Source: Gammaproteobacteria bacterium (GTDB lineage: Bacteria > Pseudomonadota > Gammaproteobacteria > Steroidobacterales > Steroidobacteraceae). Taken from it: 9,057 bases of DNA. Made by a program: the position numbers and the translations under genes. Where the stretch lies: the NCBI GenBank assembly GCA_030043215.1, contig JASHYG010000095.1, positions 1 to 9,057 on the forward strand, written 5' to 3'. Of this stretch, positions 1 to 8,713 are shown piece by piece (the first letter of the stretch is position 1; each line of letters starts with the position of its first letter). The notes beneath the pieces are model-generated. The model saw only the letters and a list, made by a program, of their open reading frames with translations, searched no databases and had not been told where the DNA came from.

Positions 1-273
1 GTTGGAGACGTTGACCTGACTCTCGAGCTGATTCAGGACATCGTCATTGAAGATCTGCCACCACGGGCCGCGGCTCATCACATCGGCGGGCTCGCTCGGC
101 TTCCAGCCGTCCACCTCCTTGTAGCTCGCCACCGTGACGACCACGGGCCGCTTGTAGTTGGGTCCGACCGCGCAGCCCGCCGCGAGCAGAACTGCGAAGG
201 CGAGCGCGAGGGCCCGGGCGAGCGGCGCGCGGGAATCGATAGGGACCACAGTCCCTCGTCCGACCGGGCTCAT
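1..273 (-). CDS. Outer-membrane efflux lipoprotein, OprM/NodT family (5' end only)
   Basis: This is the outer-membrane channel of the pump, through which substrates leave the cell; only the first 91 residues are in the window. The ATG start at 273 overlaps the mdtC stop as ATGA, with an AGGTG ribosome site 5 nt upstream. A basic then hydrophobic N-terminus (about residues 15-33) ends in the lipobox-like LLAAGC, so Cys34 is the predicted lipidated residue. It is followed by AVGPNYKRP, the typical start of mature OprM/NodT proteins. Ala at +2 does not suggest inner-membrane retention. A WW-x-F-x-D motif and a following LNQLESQV helix match the start of the first outer-membrane efflux domain. 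Its place after two RND permeases parallels opmB after muxABC in Pseudomonas, but the fragment is too short to assign that symbol. The family call is firm, while substrate and integrity of the rest are unknown. Confidence 0.93.
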   Translation of the reverse strand, partial: MSPVGRGTVVPIDSRAPLARALALAFAVLLAAGCAVGPNYKRPVVVTVASYKEVDGWKPSEPADVMSRGPWWQIFNDDVLNQLESQVNVSN

Positions 274-3200
274 GCACCCACCTGTGCGCTCGGGTCCCCG
301 GACGCGAGTTGAGCGGGCTCCCACGCCGCTCGCTTCCTGCGCGAGACGGGATGGATGTACAGATAGACGACCGGTGTCGTATAGAGCGTGAGGATCTGGC
401 TCGCGATCAGTCCGCCGACGATGGAGATACCGAGGGGGCGGCGCATCGCCGTGCCTTCCCCGAAGGCGAGCGCGAGTGGCAGGGCGCCCGCGATGGCCGC
501 GCAGGTCGTCATCATGATCGGACGGAAGCGCAGCGAGCAGGCGCGGCTGATTGCGGCGACCGGATCGAGGCCGAGACGGCGCTCCCCGTCGAGCCCGAAG
601 TCGACCATCATGATCGCGTTCTTCATGACAATCCCGATCAGCATGATGATGCCGAGGAAGGAGACGAGGTTGAGCTCGGTGCCTGTCGCGAGCAGCGCGA
701 GCAGCGCTCCGAGTCCTCCGGAGGGCAGGGTCGAGAGGATGATGAGCGGGTGCCCGAAGCTCTCGTAGAGCATGCCGAGCACGACATAGATCGCGAGCAG
801 CGCCGCGAGAAGCATGAGGGGCATCTCGCTGGCGTTTTGCTGGAAGAGCTGTGCCGTGCCGTAGGTGCTGCCGCGGATGCTGGTCGGGACGTGGATACGA
901 TTCATGGCTGTCTGGATGGCTGTGATCGCCGCGCCGAGCGATCCGCCCGCCGGCAAATTGAACGCGAAGGACGTGGATGCGGAGATCCCGGTATGGTTGA
1001 CGCTCACCGGCGTCGTGCCGGTCTCGAAGTGACTGAACGCGGAGAACGGAACCACGGTCTCCGCGCTCACGCTGACGGCCGATCCGGTCGAGGTGTTGCC
1101 CCGACCGGAATTGGCGAGGGAATTGGAGGCCGCATTGCGTGCCGCATCCCCTGCGATGGCCGCGCTCGACAGGGCGGTGGTGCCCTTGTACTGCGTCGTG
1201 CCCGCGACCGCCTGCGTCGCCTCGGTTCCGCTCACCGGGCCGCCGGCCGTGCTGATGTAGAGCTCCTTCAGCACGTTCGGGCTCTGCCAGAACTGGGGCG
1301 CGACTTCCATCACGACGTGGTACTGCTGGGGACTGTAGGGGTTGTAGATGGTCGAGACCTGTGCCTGGGCGAAGGCGTCGTCGAGCGAGCTGTCGATCTG
1401 CGCCTCGGTGAGGCCGAGGCGGTAGGCCGTGTCGCGATCCACGATGAGATTCGCCTGCAGCCCGCCGGGTTGCAGGTCCGTGTCGACGTCGGTGATCTGG
1501 GGTACGTTCCGGAGAGCGAGACGCAGCTTGTCCGACCAGACTCTGAGCTGGGTGAGATCGTCGCCGAGCAGCGTGTACTGGTACTCCGCGTTGCCCGATC
1601 GTCCGCCGCCGCCCCCGCCGAGATCCTGCTGCGATTGCAGGAAGGTCTCGACCCCGCTCACCCGGGCGAGCCTGGGGCGCAGCCGGTCGATCACCTGGTC
1701 GGCCGAGGCGTTGCGCTCGCTCAGCGGCTTGAGCGAGACGTTGACGTTCGCGCTGGTTCCATTGCCGCCGAAGAAATTACCGCCGCCCACGGAGCCCGTC
1801 ACGCTCTCGACGGCGGGGTCCGACTGGATGATCCGTGCGACCTCCTGCAGCTTCTCCTTGATCAGCTGGAAGGACGCGGTCGAGTCGGCGCGCAGCCCGC
1901 CCTGCAGCTGGCCGGTGTCTTCCTGCGGGAAGAAGCCCTTCGAAACGGCGACATACAGGTAGAAATTGAGCCCGATCACGGTGAGCAGGACGAGGATCAT
2001 CAGCCGGCGGTGACTCAAAGCCCACACCAGCGTCCCTTCATATTCCCTGCGCAGCGCGGCAAAGCCGCGGTCGAACGCGCGCGGCCGTGCCGACTGGGCG
2101 CCCCTGCGCTCTTTCCCGAGCAGGCGCGAGCACATCATCGGGGTGGTCGTGAGCGACAGGGCGAGCGAGATGAGGATCGCGACCGCCAAGCTGATCGTGA
2201 ACTCGCCGAACAGCCGGCCGACGATCCCGCCGATCAGCTGGAAGGGAATGAATACGGACACCAGGGAGAGGCTCATCGCGAGCACCGTGAAGCTCACCTC
2301 GCGGGCCCCGAACAGGGCGGCCCGCATCCGCGGCATTCCCGCCTCGATGTGCCGCGTCGTGTTCTCCATGACGACGATGGCATCGTCGACGACGAATCCT
2401 GTCGCGACCGTGAGCGCCATCAGAGAGAAGTTGTCGAGCGTGAAGTTGAGCAGGTACATCGCCCCGAAGGTTCCGATCAGCGATACCGGTACGACGACCG
2501 CCGGCACGAGGGCGGCGCGATGGCTGTTGAGGAAGATGTAGACGACGAAGACCACCATCACGACGGAGAGGAGCAGCGTCTCCTCGACTCGGCGCAACGA
2601 CTCGCGAATCGTCACCGACCGGTCGGAGGTGACCTTGAGATCGATCTTCGGGTCGATGGAGGCCTTGAGCTGCGGCAGCTCGGCCTTGACGGCGTCGACC
2701 ACGTTGATGACGTTGGCGCCGGGCTGTCTCAGGACCTGAACGGTCACCGCCGCCCCGCCGTTGTAGATACCGTAGGTGCGGATGTTCGCCGTCGCGCCAT
2801 CCTGGATGTCGCTGACCGTCGCGACGTCGCTCAGTCTGACGTAGGCGTTGTTGCGGCTCGCGATGACGAGGTTGCGGTAAGCCGCTGCGTCTCGCGCGTT
2901 GTCGTTCGTGTAGAGCTCGTAGCGCGTAGGCCCCACATCGATGCCGCCCTTCGGCGCATTGGCGTTCGCGTTCGAGATCGCAGCCACGACGTCCTGAAGG
3001 GCGATCCCGTAATGCGACAGGAGGAGCGGATTGAGCTCCACCCGAACGGCAGGCAGCGCGCTGCCGTTGACGTTCACCCCCCCGACGCCCTTGATCTGCG
3101 CGAGACGCTGCGAGACGACGGCATCCGCCGCGTCGTAGATCTGTCCTTGCGTGAGCACGCTGGAGGTCATCGCGATGGTCATGACCGGGAAGTTCGAGGT

Positions 3201-3599
3201 ATTGAGCTGGCGGTAGGTCGGGCTCTGCGTCAGTCCGGTCGGCAGGTCCGCATGCGCCGCCTCGATCGCCGCCTCCACGTCGCGCGCGGCTCCGTTGATG
3301 TCCCGGTCCAGCCCGAACGTGAGCTGAATGTTCGTGGACCCCACGGTGCTGGTGGACGTGATGTCGTTCACGTCGGCGATGGCGCCGAGATGGCGCTCCA
3401 GCGGCGTCGCGATGGAGCTCGCCATGATCTCCGGACTCGCCCCGGGGAAGGACTCCGAGACGAAGACGGCCGGCACGTCGATGGGGGGCACGGAGGCGAC
3501 GGGCAGCAGAGTGAACGCGGCGACCCCGGCGGCGGCGATGCCGAGCGTCAACAGGGTCGTCGCGACCGGCCGCGCGATGAATGGAGCGGAGATGTTCAC
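270..3599 (-). CDS. mdtC: RND efflux permease subunit, MdtC/MuxC type
   Basis: This is an inner-membrane proton/drug antiporter of 1109 residues, expected to form a heterotrimer with the MdtB product. The GTG start overlaps the mdtB stop (GTGA) and gives the canonical N-terminus ([16 protein letters not shown]); an upstream extension in this frame would only read through mdtB out of frame. The proton-relay residues are visible: D405-D406 in TM4 ([13 protein letters not shown]), K993 in TM10 (IVMKNAI), and R1024 and T1031 in TM11 (LRFRPIMMT). INGAARDV near residue 101 and YRLG near 726 also match E. coli MdtC. The protein is about 80 residues longer than E. coli MdtC (1025). Most of the excess is an Ala/Ser/Thr/Gly-rich insertion at about 787-848, with smaller glycine-rich loops at 602-617 and 661-666. 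No strong ribosome site precedes the GTG, so translation is probably coupled to mdtB. The MdtC rather than MdtB assignment rests on these motifs and gene order. Confidence 0.96.
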   Translation of the reverse strand: MNISAPFIARPVATTLLTLGIAAAGVAAFTLLPVASVPPIDVPAVFVSESFPGASPEIMASSIATPLERHLGAIADVNDITSTSTVGSTNIQLTFGLDRDINGAARDVEAAIEAAHADLPTGLTQSPTYRQLNTSNFPVMTIAMTSSVLTQGQIYDAADAVVSQRLAQIKGVGGVNVNGSALPAVRVELNPLLLSHYGIALQDVVAAISNANANAPKGGIDVGPTRYELYTNDNARDAAAYRNLVIASRNNAYVRLSDVATVSDIQDGATANIRTYGIYNGGAAVTVQVLRQPGANVINVVDAVKAELPQLKASIDPKIDLKVTSDRSVTIRESLRRVEETLLLSVVMVVFVVYIFLNSHRAALVPAVVVPVSLIGTFGAMYLLNFTLDNFSLMALTVATGFVVDDAIVVMENTTRHIEAGMPRMRAALFGAREVSFTVLAMSLSLVSVFIPFQLIGGIVGRLFGEFTISLAVAILISLALSLTTTPMMCSRLLGKERRGAQSARPRAFDRGFAALRREYEGTLVWALSHRRLMILVLLTVIGLNFYLYVAVSKGFFPQEDTGQLQGGLRADSTASFQLIKEKLQEVARIIQSDPAVESVTGSVGGGNFFGGNGTSANVNVSLKPLSERNASADQVIDRLRPRLARVSGVETFLQSQQDLGGGGGGRSGNAEYQYTLLGDDLTQLRVWSDKLRLALRNVPQITDVDTDLQPGGLQANLIVDRDTAYRLGLTEAQIDSSLDDAFAQAQVSTIYNPYSPQQYHVVMEVAPQFWQSPNVLKELYISTAGGPVSGTEATQAVAGTTQYKGTTALSSAAIAGDAARNAASNSLANSGRGNTSTGSAVSVSAETVVPFSAFSHFETGTTPVSVNHTGISASTSFAFNLPAGGSLGAAITAIQTAMNRIHVPTSIRGSTYGTAQLFQQNASEMPLMLLAALLAIYVVLGMLYESFGHPLIILSTLPSGGLGALLALLATGTELNLVSFLGIIMLIGIVMKNAIMMVDFGLDGERRLGLDPVAAISRACSLRFRPIMMTTCAAIAGALPLALAFGEGTAMRRPLGISIVGGLIASQILTLYTTPVVYLYIHPVSRRKRAAWEPAQLASGDPSAQVGA
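279..283 (-). promoter_or_regulatory. Ribosome binding site of the outer-membrane lipoprotein gene
   Basis: AGGTG lies 5 nt before the ATG at 273, inside the last codons of mdtC. It supports this start, which also gives a proper lipoprotein signal peptide, and implies that the ATGA overlap is used for coupled or reinitiated translation. Confidence 0.65.
1056..1241 (-). other. Low-complexity insertion within MdtC
   Basis: MdtC residues 787-848, rich in Ala, Ser, Thr, Gly and Asn, separate YISTAGG from VVPFSAF. In MdtB of this operon the matching join is only a few residues ([13 protein letters not shown]), and E. coli MdtC is also short here (INNEGKAIPLSYF). By comparison with AcrB, where the VPFSAF strand marks the boundary between the C-terminal docking part and subdomain PC2, the insertion should be a periplasmic loop on the outer half of the protein. 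It keeps the frame and the same codon use as its surroundings. From memory, comparable insertions occur in MdtC-like proteins of some other proteobacteria, so it is probably a clade feature. Confidence 0.75.
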
Positions 3600-6500
3600 G
3601 TCGGATCGTCCGCGAGAATGCCGCCATCGAGCTCGGAAGCGCGGCGCTGCGTCAGGCGCTTCGCGATGCGGTCGAATGCCAGGTAGATCACCGGCGTGGT
3701 GAACAGGGTCAGAACCTGGCTCACGAGCAGGCCGCCCACGATGCTCACGCCGAGCGGGCGCCGCAGCTCGGAGCCCGTGCCGGAGCCGAACATGAGCGGC
3801 AGAGCGCCGAATATGGCGACGAGCGTCGTCATGATGATCGGCCGGAACCGGAGCAGGCACGCCTGGTAGATCGCCTCGGGCGGCGCGAGGCCCTGCGTGC
3901 GCTCCGCGTCGATCGCGAAGTCGATCATGAGGATCGCATTCTTCTTCACGATCCCGATGAGCAGGATGATGCCGATGAGCGCGATGATGGTGAGATCGTC
4001 CCGGGCGATCATCATGGCGAGCAACGCCCCAATGCCCGCGGACGGTAGCGTCGAGAGAATCGTCACCGGATGGATGAAGCTCTCGTACAGCACGCCGAGC
4101 ACGATGTACACGACGCCGACTGCCGCGATGAGCAGCAGCAGCTCGTTCGTCAGATTCTTGCGGAAGGCGAGCGCCGCGCCCTGGAAGGTCGTGCGGATGC
4201 TCTCCGGCAGCCCGAGGTTGTCCTCGGTATTCATGATCGCGTCGACCGCGGCGCCCAGCGACGTTCCCGGGGACACGTTGAACGAGATCGTCGCGGCGGG
4301 GAATTGCGCGAGATGATTGATGACGAGCGGTCGCTGCTCGATGTCGACCTTGACGATCGCCGAGAGGGGCACCTGACCTCCGCCGGCCGAAGGCACGAAG
4401 AGCGTGCTCAGCGAGTCGATGGAATGGAACGAGGAGGGATTCGCCTGCATGATGACGCGGTACTGGTTCGACTGCGTGAAGATCGTCGAGATGATGCGCT
4501 GGCCGAATGCATCGTAGAGCAGGTTGTCGACCGTGCCCACGCTGATGCCGAGCCGTGCGGCGGTGTCGCGGTCGATCGTGAGGTAGGCCGCAAGACCGTT
4601 GTTCTCCTCATTGCTCGCGACATCGGCGAGCTGCGGCAACTGGCGAAGTGCGGCGACGAGCCGCGGCGTCCAGGTGGTGAGCGCGGCGCTGTCCGCGCTC
4701 TCGAGGATGAACTGGTACTCGGCGCGGCTCACGCTGCTGTCGAGCGTGAGATCCTGGGCCGGCTGCATGTAGAGCGTGATGCCGGGCACCGCCGCCGTCT
4801 CCACCTTCAAGCGGCGGATGACTTCATCGGCCGTCGCGGTGCGCTCGCTGCGCGGCTTCAAGTTGATCAGGAACCGCCCGCTGTTCAGCGTCACATTGTT
4901 GCCGTCCACACCGATGAAGGACGACAGGCTCGTGACGGCCGGATCCTGGAGAATGGCCGCGGCGAGCGCCTGCTGGCGCTCTGCCATGGCCTCATAGGAG
5001 ATGGACTCCGACGCCTCCGAGACCCCCTGGATGAGGCCGGTGTCCTGATCGGGGAAGAATCCTTTCGGAATGAGCACGTAGAGCCACACGGTGACGGCGA
5101 GCGTTCCGATCGCCACCCAGAGCGTCAGCGTCTGATGCTCGAGCACCCAGGTGAGGCGCTTGCCGTACCAGCGGAGCACCGCGGCGAACCAGTCCCAGCG
5201 CGATTCCCGCTCCTCGCCGGGACGCGGGGCCGACTTGAGCAGCTTCGCGCACATCATGGGCACGAGAGTGAGGGACACGATCGCCGAGATGAGGATGGTG
5301 ACGGCGAGGGTGATGGCGAACTCGCGGAACAGCCGCCCGACGACATCCTGCATGAAAAGCAGGGGAATCAGCACGGCGATGAGCGAGACGGTGAGCGATA
5401 TGATGGTGAATCCGATCTGCCCGGCTCCCTTCAGCGCGGCCTCGAGCGGCCGCTCGCCGGCCTCGATGTACCGCGAGATGTTCTCGATCATCACGATGGC
5501 GTCGTCCACGACGAAGCCGGTCGCGATGGTGAGCGCCATGAGGGATAGATTGTTGAGGCTGAAGCCGGCGAGGTACATCACCGCGAACGTGCCGACGATC
5601 GACAGCGGTACCGACAGGCTCGGGATGATCGTCGCGGGAACGTTCCGCAGGAACAGGAAGATGACGAGCACGACCAGCGCGACGGCGAGAGCGAGCTCGA
5701 ACTGGACGTCCTTGATCGAGGCTCTAATTGTGGTGGTGCGATCCGTGAGGACCGTGACATCGACCCCGGCGGGCAGGGAAGCTTTCAGCGAGGGCAGGAG
5801 CTCCTGGATCCGGTTCACGACGTCGACGACGTTGGCATCCGGCTGGCGCTGGACGTTCAAGATCAGTGCCTGCGTCGTGTTCATCCAGCCGCCGAGCTCG
5901 GTGTTCTCCGAGCCTGCCGTGAGGACCGCCACGTCGCGGAGGCGCACCGGGGCGCCGTTGCGATACGCGATGATGATGTCGCCGTACTCCGCCGCGGATT
6001 CCAGCTGGTCGTTGGTGTTGATGGTGTAGGCGCGTGCGGGTCCGTCGAGGGTGCCCGTGGGGCCGTTCTGATTCGCGACGCCGATCGTCGTCCGTAGATC
6101 GTCCAGGTTCAGCCCGTACGCGGCCAGCGCGAGCGGGTTCACGATCACTCTCACGGCCGGCCGCTCGCCGCCGGTGATGCTCACGACGCCGACGCCTTTC
6201 AACTGGGAGATCTTCTGCGCGATGCGCGTGTCGGCGAGGTCCTCCACCTCGGTGAGCGGCATCACCTTCGAGGTGATGCCGAGGGTGAGCACCGGCGCGT
6301 CCGCCGGATTGACCTTGGCGTAGATCGGCGGCGCCGGCAGGTCCTGGGGCAGCAGCACCTGCGCCGCGCTGATCGCGGCCTGCACTTCCTGCTCGGCCAC
6401 GTCGAGCGGGAGCGACAGATCGAACTGCATGATGATGACGGAAGCGCCCGCCGAGCTCGTCGAGGACAGCTGGTCGAGGCCGGGCATCTGGCCGAGCTGC

Positions 6501-6706
6501 TTCTCGAGCGGCGCCGTGATGGCGGAGGTCATGACCTCGGGGCTCGCGCCCGGGTAGAAGGTCTGCACCTGGATCGTCGGGTAGGCGACTTCGGGCAGCG
6601 CAGAGAGCGGCAACTGCAGGTAGGCGATCAAGCCGACCGTCAGGATCGCGACCATGAACAGCGTCGTCGCGACGGGACGCAGGACGAAGAGGCGTGATGG
6701 GTTCAC
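3596..6706 (-). CDS. mdtB: RND efflux permease subunit, MdtB/MuxB type
   Basis: This inner-membrane RND permease has 1036 residues, nearly the length of E. coli MdtB (1040), and appears intact. It is the partner of MdtC; in E. coli the functional unit is two MdtB to one MdtC. The N-terminus ([16 protein letters not shown]) begins TM1. TM4 carries D401-D402 ([14 protein letters not shown]), TM10 carries K922 ([12 protein letters not shown]), and TM11 carries R953 and T960 (LRFRPIIMT), so the whole proton-relay set is present. A large periplasmic loop follows TM1 and a second follows TM7 ([17 protein letters not shown] near 541). The GTG start at 6706 is the first possible in frame, since an in-frame TGA lies four codons upstream; a GAGG ribosome site sits 7 nt before it. 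It starts 20 nt after mdtA and overlaps mdtC by 4 nt. The clear similarity to MdtC reflects an old duplication. Confidence 0.97.
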   Translation of the reverse strand: MNPSRLFVLRPVATTLFMVAILTVGLIAYLQLPLSALPEVAYPTIQVQTFYPGASPEVMTSAITAPLEKQLGQMPGLDQLSSTSSAGASVIIMQFDLSLPLDVAEQEVQAAISAAQVLLPQDLPAPPIYAKVNPADAPVLTLGITSKVMPLTEVEDLADTRIAQKISQLKGVGVVSITGGERPAVRVIVNPLALAAYGLNLDDLRTTIGVANQNGPTGTLDGPARAYTINTNDQLESAAEYGDIIIAYRNGAPVRLRDVAVLTAGSENTELGGWMNTTQALILNVQRQPDANVVDVVNRIQELLPSLKASLPAGVDVTVLTDRTTTIRASIKDVQFELALAVALVVLVIFLFLRNVPATIIPSLSVPLSIVGTFAVMYLAGFSLNNLSLMALTIATGFVVDDAIVMIENISRYIEAGERPLEAALKGAGQIGFTIISLTVSLIAVLIPLLFMQDVVGRLFREFAITLAVTILISAIVSLTLVPMMCAKLLKSAPRPGEERESRWDWFAAVLRWYGKRLTWVLEHQTLTLWVAIGTLAVTVWLYVLIPKGFFPDQDTGLIQGVSEASESISYEAMAERQQALAAAILQDPAVTSLSSFIGVDGNNVTLNSGRFLINLKPRSERTATADEVIRRLKVETAAVPGITLYMQPAQDLTLDSSVSRAEYQFILESADSAALTTWTPRLVAALRQLPQLADVASNEENNGLAAYLTIDRDTAARLGISVGTVDNLLYDAFGQRIISTIFTQSNQYRVIMQANPSSFHSIDSLSTLFVPSAGGGQVPLSAIVKVDIEQRPLVINHLAQFPAATISFNVSPGTSLGAAVDAIMNTEDNLGLPESIRTTFQGAALAFRKNLTNELLLLIAAVGVVYIVLGVLYESFIHPVTILSTLPSAGIGALLAMMIARDDLTIIALIGIILLIGIVKKNAILMIDFAIDAERTQGLAPPEAIYQACLLRFRPIIMTTLVAIFGALPLMFGSGTGSELRRPLGVSIVGGLLVSQVLTLFTTPVIYLAFDRIAKRLTQRRASELDGGILADDPT

Positions 6707-6713
6707 GGCGTGG

Positions 6714-6717
6714 CCTC
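6714..6717 (-). promoter_or_regulatory. Ribosome binding site of mdtB
   Basis: GAGG lies 7 nt before the GTG start at 6706. It decides the start, because the in-frame codon overlapping it is TGA and no other start fits between. The site also overlaps the stop of a four-residue open frame that begins inside the mdtA stop. Confidence 0.65.
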
Positions 6718-6726
6718 AAGGCCGAC

Positions 6727-8019
6727 TCATGAGTTCCGGCTCGGCAGCGACACCCGCGCGCCGTCCCGCAACCGATCGGCTCCCTCCGTCACGACGAGAT
6801 CGCCCACGTCGAGGCCCGACTTCACCGCGACGTTATCGCCGTCGATCTCCCCGAGCGCGACCGGGCGCACGGAGACGGTGTGGTTCGGGTTGACGATGTA
6901 GACGAACGTGGACAGCACGCCGTTCGGCGCTCCGCGGCGGACCGCCGAGTCCGGAATGACGAGCTGGTGCTGCAGGACGGTCTCGACGAGCTGGATGTTG
7001 ACGAACTGGTTCGGGAACAGCGTGTTCCCCTTGTTGTCGAACTGGGCGCGCAGCTTGACGGTACCGGTCGTGGGGTCGATCTCGTTGTCGAGCGTCAGGA
7101 GCTTGCCCGTGGCGAGCTGCTTGCTGTTGTTGTGGTCATAGGCGTCGACTTCCAGCGTGGCGCCTGCCGCGAGGCGCTGCTGCAAGCCCGGAACGTAGTC
7201 CTCGGCGATGGGGAAGATCACGGTGATCGGCTGCAGCTGCGTGACGACGACGAGGCCGCTGGCCTCGTTCGGGGTGACATAGTTGCCGGCGTCGACCTCT
7301 CTCAAGCCCACACGGCCGCTAATGGGGGAGACGATGTGGCAGTAGGCGAGATTGACGGCCGCGGCCTCGACCGCGGCCTTGTCGGACTCGACCGTCCCCG
7401 CGTACTGGGCGACCAGGTATTTCTGAGTGTCGAGCTGCTGCCCGGATACGGCGTCCTGCTTGATGAGGTCTGCATAGCGCTTGAGATCCAGCTGGTCGTC
7501 CGCGAGCTGTGCCTCGTCGCGAGCCAGGTTCCCCTTGGCCTGATCCAGTGCGGCCTGATAGGGGCGCGGATCGATCTGGGCCAGGAACTGGCCCTTGCTC
7601 ACGAGCTGGCCCTCGGTGAACCCGACCGTCTGCAGGTATCCACTGATCTGCGTCTGGACGGTCACTGTCGCGATCGGCGTGACCGTTCCGAGCGCCGGAA
7701 GGCGGATCACGATATCGCCCAGCGCCGCACGGGCAACGGCGACGGAAACCACCTCGTCGGCTTCCGACCCGGCGCGCCCGAAGCCGCCTCGGAAGCCGCC
7801 GGGCGGCCCGAAGCCGCCGCGCGGCGGGCCGCCGAAGCCGCCCCGTTGGAAGGCGGCCCGCTGCGGCCGGTGGTGGAGGCCTCTCACCACGAAGAATGCG
7901 AGCGTGAGGACCGCCAATCCGATGATGATGAGCACCAGCCGGCGCTTGCTCGTGCGGGCCGGGGGCGGCTCGCTCGAGGAGGGGGGAGTTTCGCGTTCCT
8001 GCTCAGACAATGTGTCCAC
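6727..8019 (-). CDS. mdtA: RND periplasmic adaptor (membrane fusion protein), MdtA/MuxA type
   Basis: This 430-residue adaptor joins the RND trimer to the outer-membrane channel. A hydrophilic Pro/Ser/Glu-rich N-terminus is followed by basic residues (SKRR) and one membrane anchor at about 28-45. There is no lipobox cysteine, so it is anchored by this helix as in E. coli MdtA. A Gly/Phe/Pro/Arg-rich linker spans 57-82. The barrel-sandwich (lipoyl-like) half starts near 112 (VTVQTQISGYLQTVGFTEGQ), the alpha-hairpin covers about 151-225, and the second lipoyl half contains SPISGRVGLREVDAGNYV. The C-terminal half has the MdtA-like NSKQLATGKLLTLDNEID and TLFPNQFVN. The start is GTG with AGGTG four bases upstream; the ribosome site overlaps the baeR stop. 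It lies 7 nt after baeR and 20 nt before mdtB, in the same operon. E. coli MdtA has 415 residues, so the length fits. Confidence 0.96.
   Translation of the reverse strand: MDTLSEQERETPPSSSEPPPARTSKRRLVLIIIGLAVLTLAFFVVRGLHHRPQRAAFQRGGFGGPPRGGFGPPGGFRGGFGRAGSEADEVVSVAVARAALGDIVIRLPALGTVTPIATVTVQTQISGYLQTVGFTEGQLVSKGQFLAQIDPRPYQAALDQAKGNLARDEAQLADDQLDLKRYADLIKQDAVSGQQLDTQKYLVAQYAGTVESDKAAVEAAAVNLAYCHIVSPISGRVGLREVDAGNYVTPNEASGLVVVTQLQPITVIFPIAEDYVPGLQQRLAAGATLEVDAYDHNNSKQLATGKLLTLDNEIDPTTGTVKLRAQFDNKGNTLFPNQFVNIQLVETVLQHQLVIPDSAVRRGAPNGVLSTFVYIVNPNHTVSVRPVALGEIDGDNVAVKSGLDVGDLVVTEGADRLRDGARVSLPSRNS
7774..7851 (-). repeat. GGF-repeat linker coding segment in mdtA
   Basis: MdtA residues 57-82 form a Gly/Phe/Pro/Arg-rich linker between the membrane anchor and the adaptor head. 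The motif GGF occurs four times (residues 60, 68, 74 and 78), each time encoded by the same nine bases. On the + strand these read GAAGCCGCC at 7780, 7792, 7810 and 7834. The spacings of 12, 18 and 24 bases are multiples of six, so unequal pairing or slippage would keep the reading frame. The segment also contains a perfect 14-nt palindrome, CCGCCGCGCGGCGG, at 7814-7827. Confidence 0.8.
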
Positions 8020-8022
8020 GGT

Positions 8023-8028
8023 TCACCT
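8023..8028 (-). promoter_or_regulatory. Ribosome binding site of mdtA, overlapping the baeR stop
   Basis: The sequence AGGTGA lies just upstream of the GTG start of mdtA. Its first two bases belong to the TAG stop codon of baeR, so ribosomes finishing baeR are already on the mdtA ribosome site. This supports both the GTG start and coupled translation of regulator and pump. Confidence 0.7.
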
Positions 8029-8710
8029 ATAACTCGAGCTTGTAGCCAACGCCGTACACGGACTCGACGAACTCCCGTTCGGGGTTCGCCCGCTGGAGCT
8101 TCCTTCTGAGGTTCTTCACATGGCTGTCGACGGTACGGTCGGTCACGACTCGGTGATCGGCATACAGATTGTCGAGCAGCTGCGTGCGAGAGAACACGCG
8201 CCCCGGCGCGGTCGCGAGTGTTTTCAACAGACGGAACTCGACCGGTGTCAGGTCGAGGGGCTTGCCGTCGAACGCCGCCGCGTAGCGATTCTCGTCGATG
8301 GCGAGTCCGAGCGCGCTCGCCGGGACGGAGCCGCGGCTGACGCGCCGGAAGACCGCCTTGATGCGCGCGACCACTTCACGCGGACTGAAAGGCTTGCAGA
8401 TGTAGTCGTCCGCACCGAGCTCCAGGCCGAGCAGCCGGTCGATCTCCTCGACTCTGGCCGTGACCATCACGAGAGGGATGTTCGTGAACGTCCTCAACTC
8501 CCGGCAGACGTCGAGCCCGTCGCGGCCCGGGAGCATCAAATCGAGGACGATCAGGTCCGGAGGATTCGCCTTGACGGCAGGCACCACTTCCCGGCCATCC
8601 GCGATCCAGCTCGCCTCGTACCCCGAGGCGCGGAAGTAATCGCCGAGCAGCGCGGCGAGCTTCGGCTCGTCTTCCACGATGAGGATCTTGGCGGTGCCCT
8701 CGGCGCTCAT
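8027..8710 (-). CDS. baeR: OmpR-family response regulator BaeR
   Basis: This 227-residue cytoplasmic transcription factor is the phosphorylation target of BaeS and the likely activator of this operon. The receiver domain (about 8-120) has the acidic pair E13-D14, phospho-acceptor D57 in [10 protein letters not shown], switch residues T84 and Y103, and K106. The sequence [18 protein letters not shown] is highly characteristic of BaeR rather than other OmpR-type regulators. The C-terminal winged helix (about 130-227) contains [14 protein letters not shown] and [19 protein letters not shown], again BaeR-like. The ATG start is 3 nt after the baeS stop, with only a weak GGTGA-type ribosome site inside that stop region, suggesting coupled translation. 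In E. coli BaeR activates mdtABC and other envelope-stress genes; that it does so here is inferred from linkage. Confidence 0.96.
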   Translation of the reverse strand: MSAEGTAKILIVEDEPKLAALLGDYFRASGYEASWIADGREVVPAVKANPPDLIVLDLMLPGRDGLDVCRELRTFTNIPLVMVTARVEEIDRLLGLELGADDYICKPFSPREVVARIKAVFRRVSRGSVPASALGLAIDENRYAAAFDGKPLDLTPVEFRLLKTLATAPGRVFSRTQLLDNLYADHRVVTDRTVDSHVKNLRRKLQRANPEREFVESVYGVGYKLEL

Positions 8711-8713
8711 GAC

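Noticed and set aside
2038..3627. A 529-codon minus-strand frame overlapping mdtC in another phase
   Set aside because: The Arg/His/Pro-rich translation is typical of a shifted frame of a high-GC gene, and no frameshift in mdtC needs explaining.
309..3686. A 1125-codon open frame on the plus strand opposite mdtC
   Set aside because: It mirrors mdtC almost end to end and encodes an Arg/Asp/Glu/His-rich protein with no membrane helices or recognisable motif. Long antisense frames are expected where G/C-ending codons suppress antisense stops. The mdtC frame carries all the RND motifs.
3600..3860. Upstream extension of mdtC to an ATG at 3860
   Set aside because: These 87 codons lie inside the 3' end of mdtB out of frame and give a basic, non-membrane sequence. 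The GTG at 3599 gives the standard RND N-terminus and a GTGA junction.
4070..5548. A 492-codon plus-strand frame opposite mdtB
   Set aside because: Same antisense effect; the product is compositionally odd (Arg, Asp, Glu, His) and mdtB is clearly the real gene.
6707..6726. Possible promoter, operator or terminator between mdtA and mdtB
   Set aside because: The largest gap in the window is 20 nt. It holds a ribosome site but no stem-loop with T-run and no promoter-like hexamers.
6880..8109. A 409-codon plus-strand frame opposite mdtA and the end of baeR
   Set aside because: It spans two well-supported genes in antisense and has no recognisable domain.
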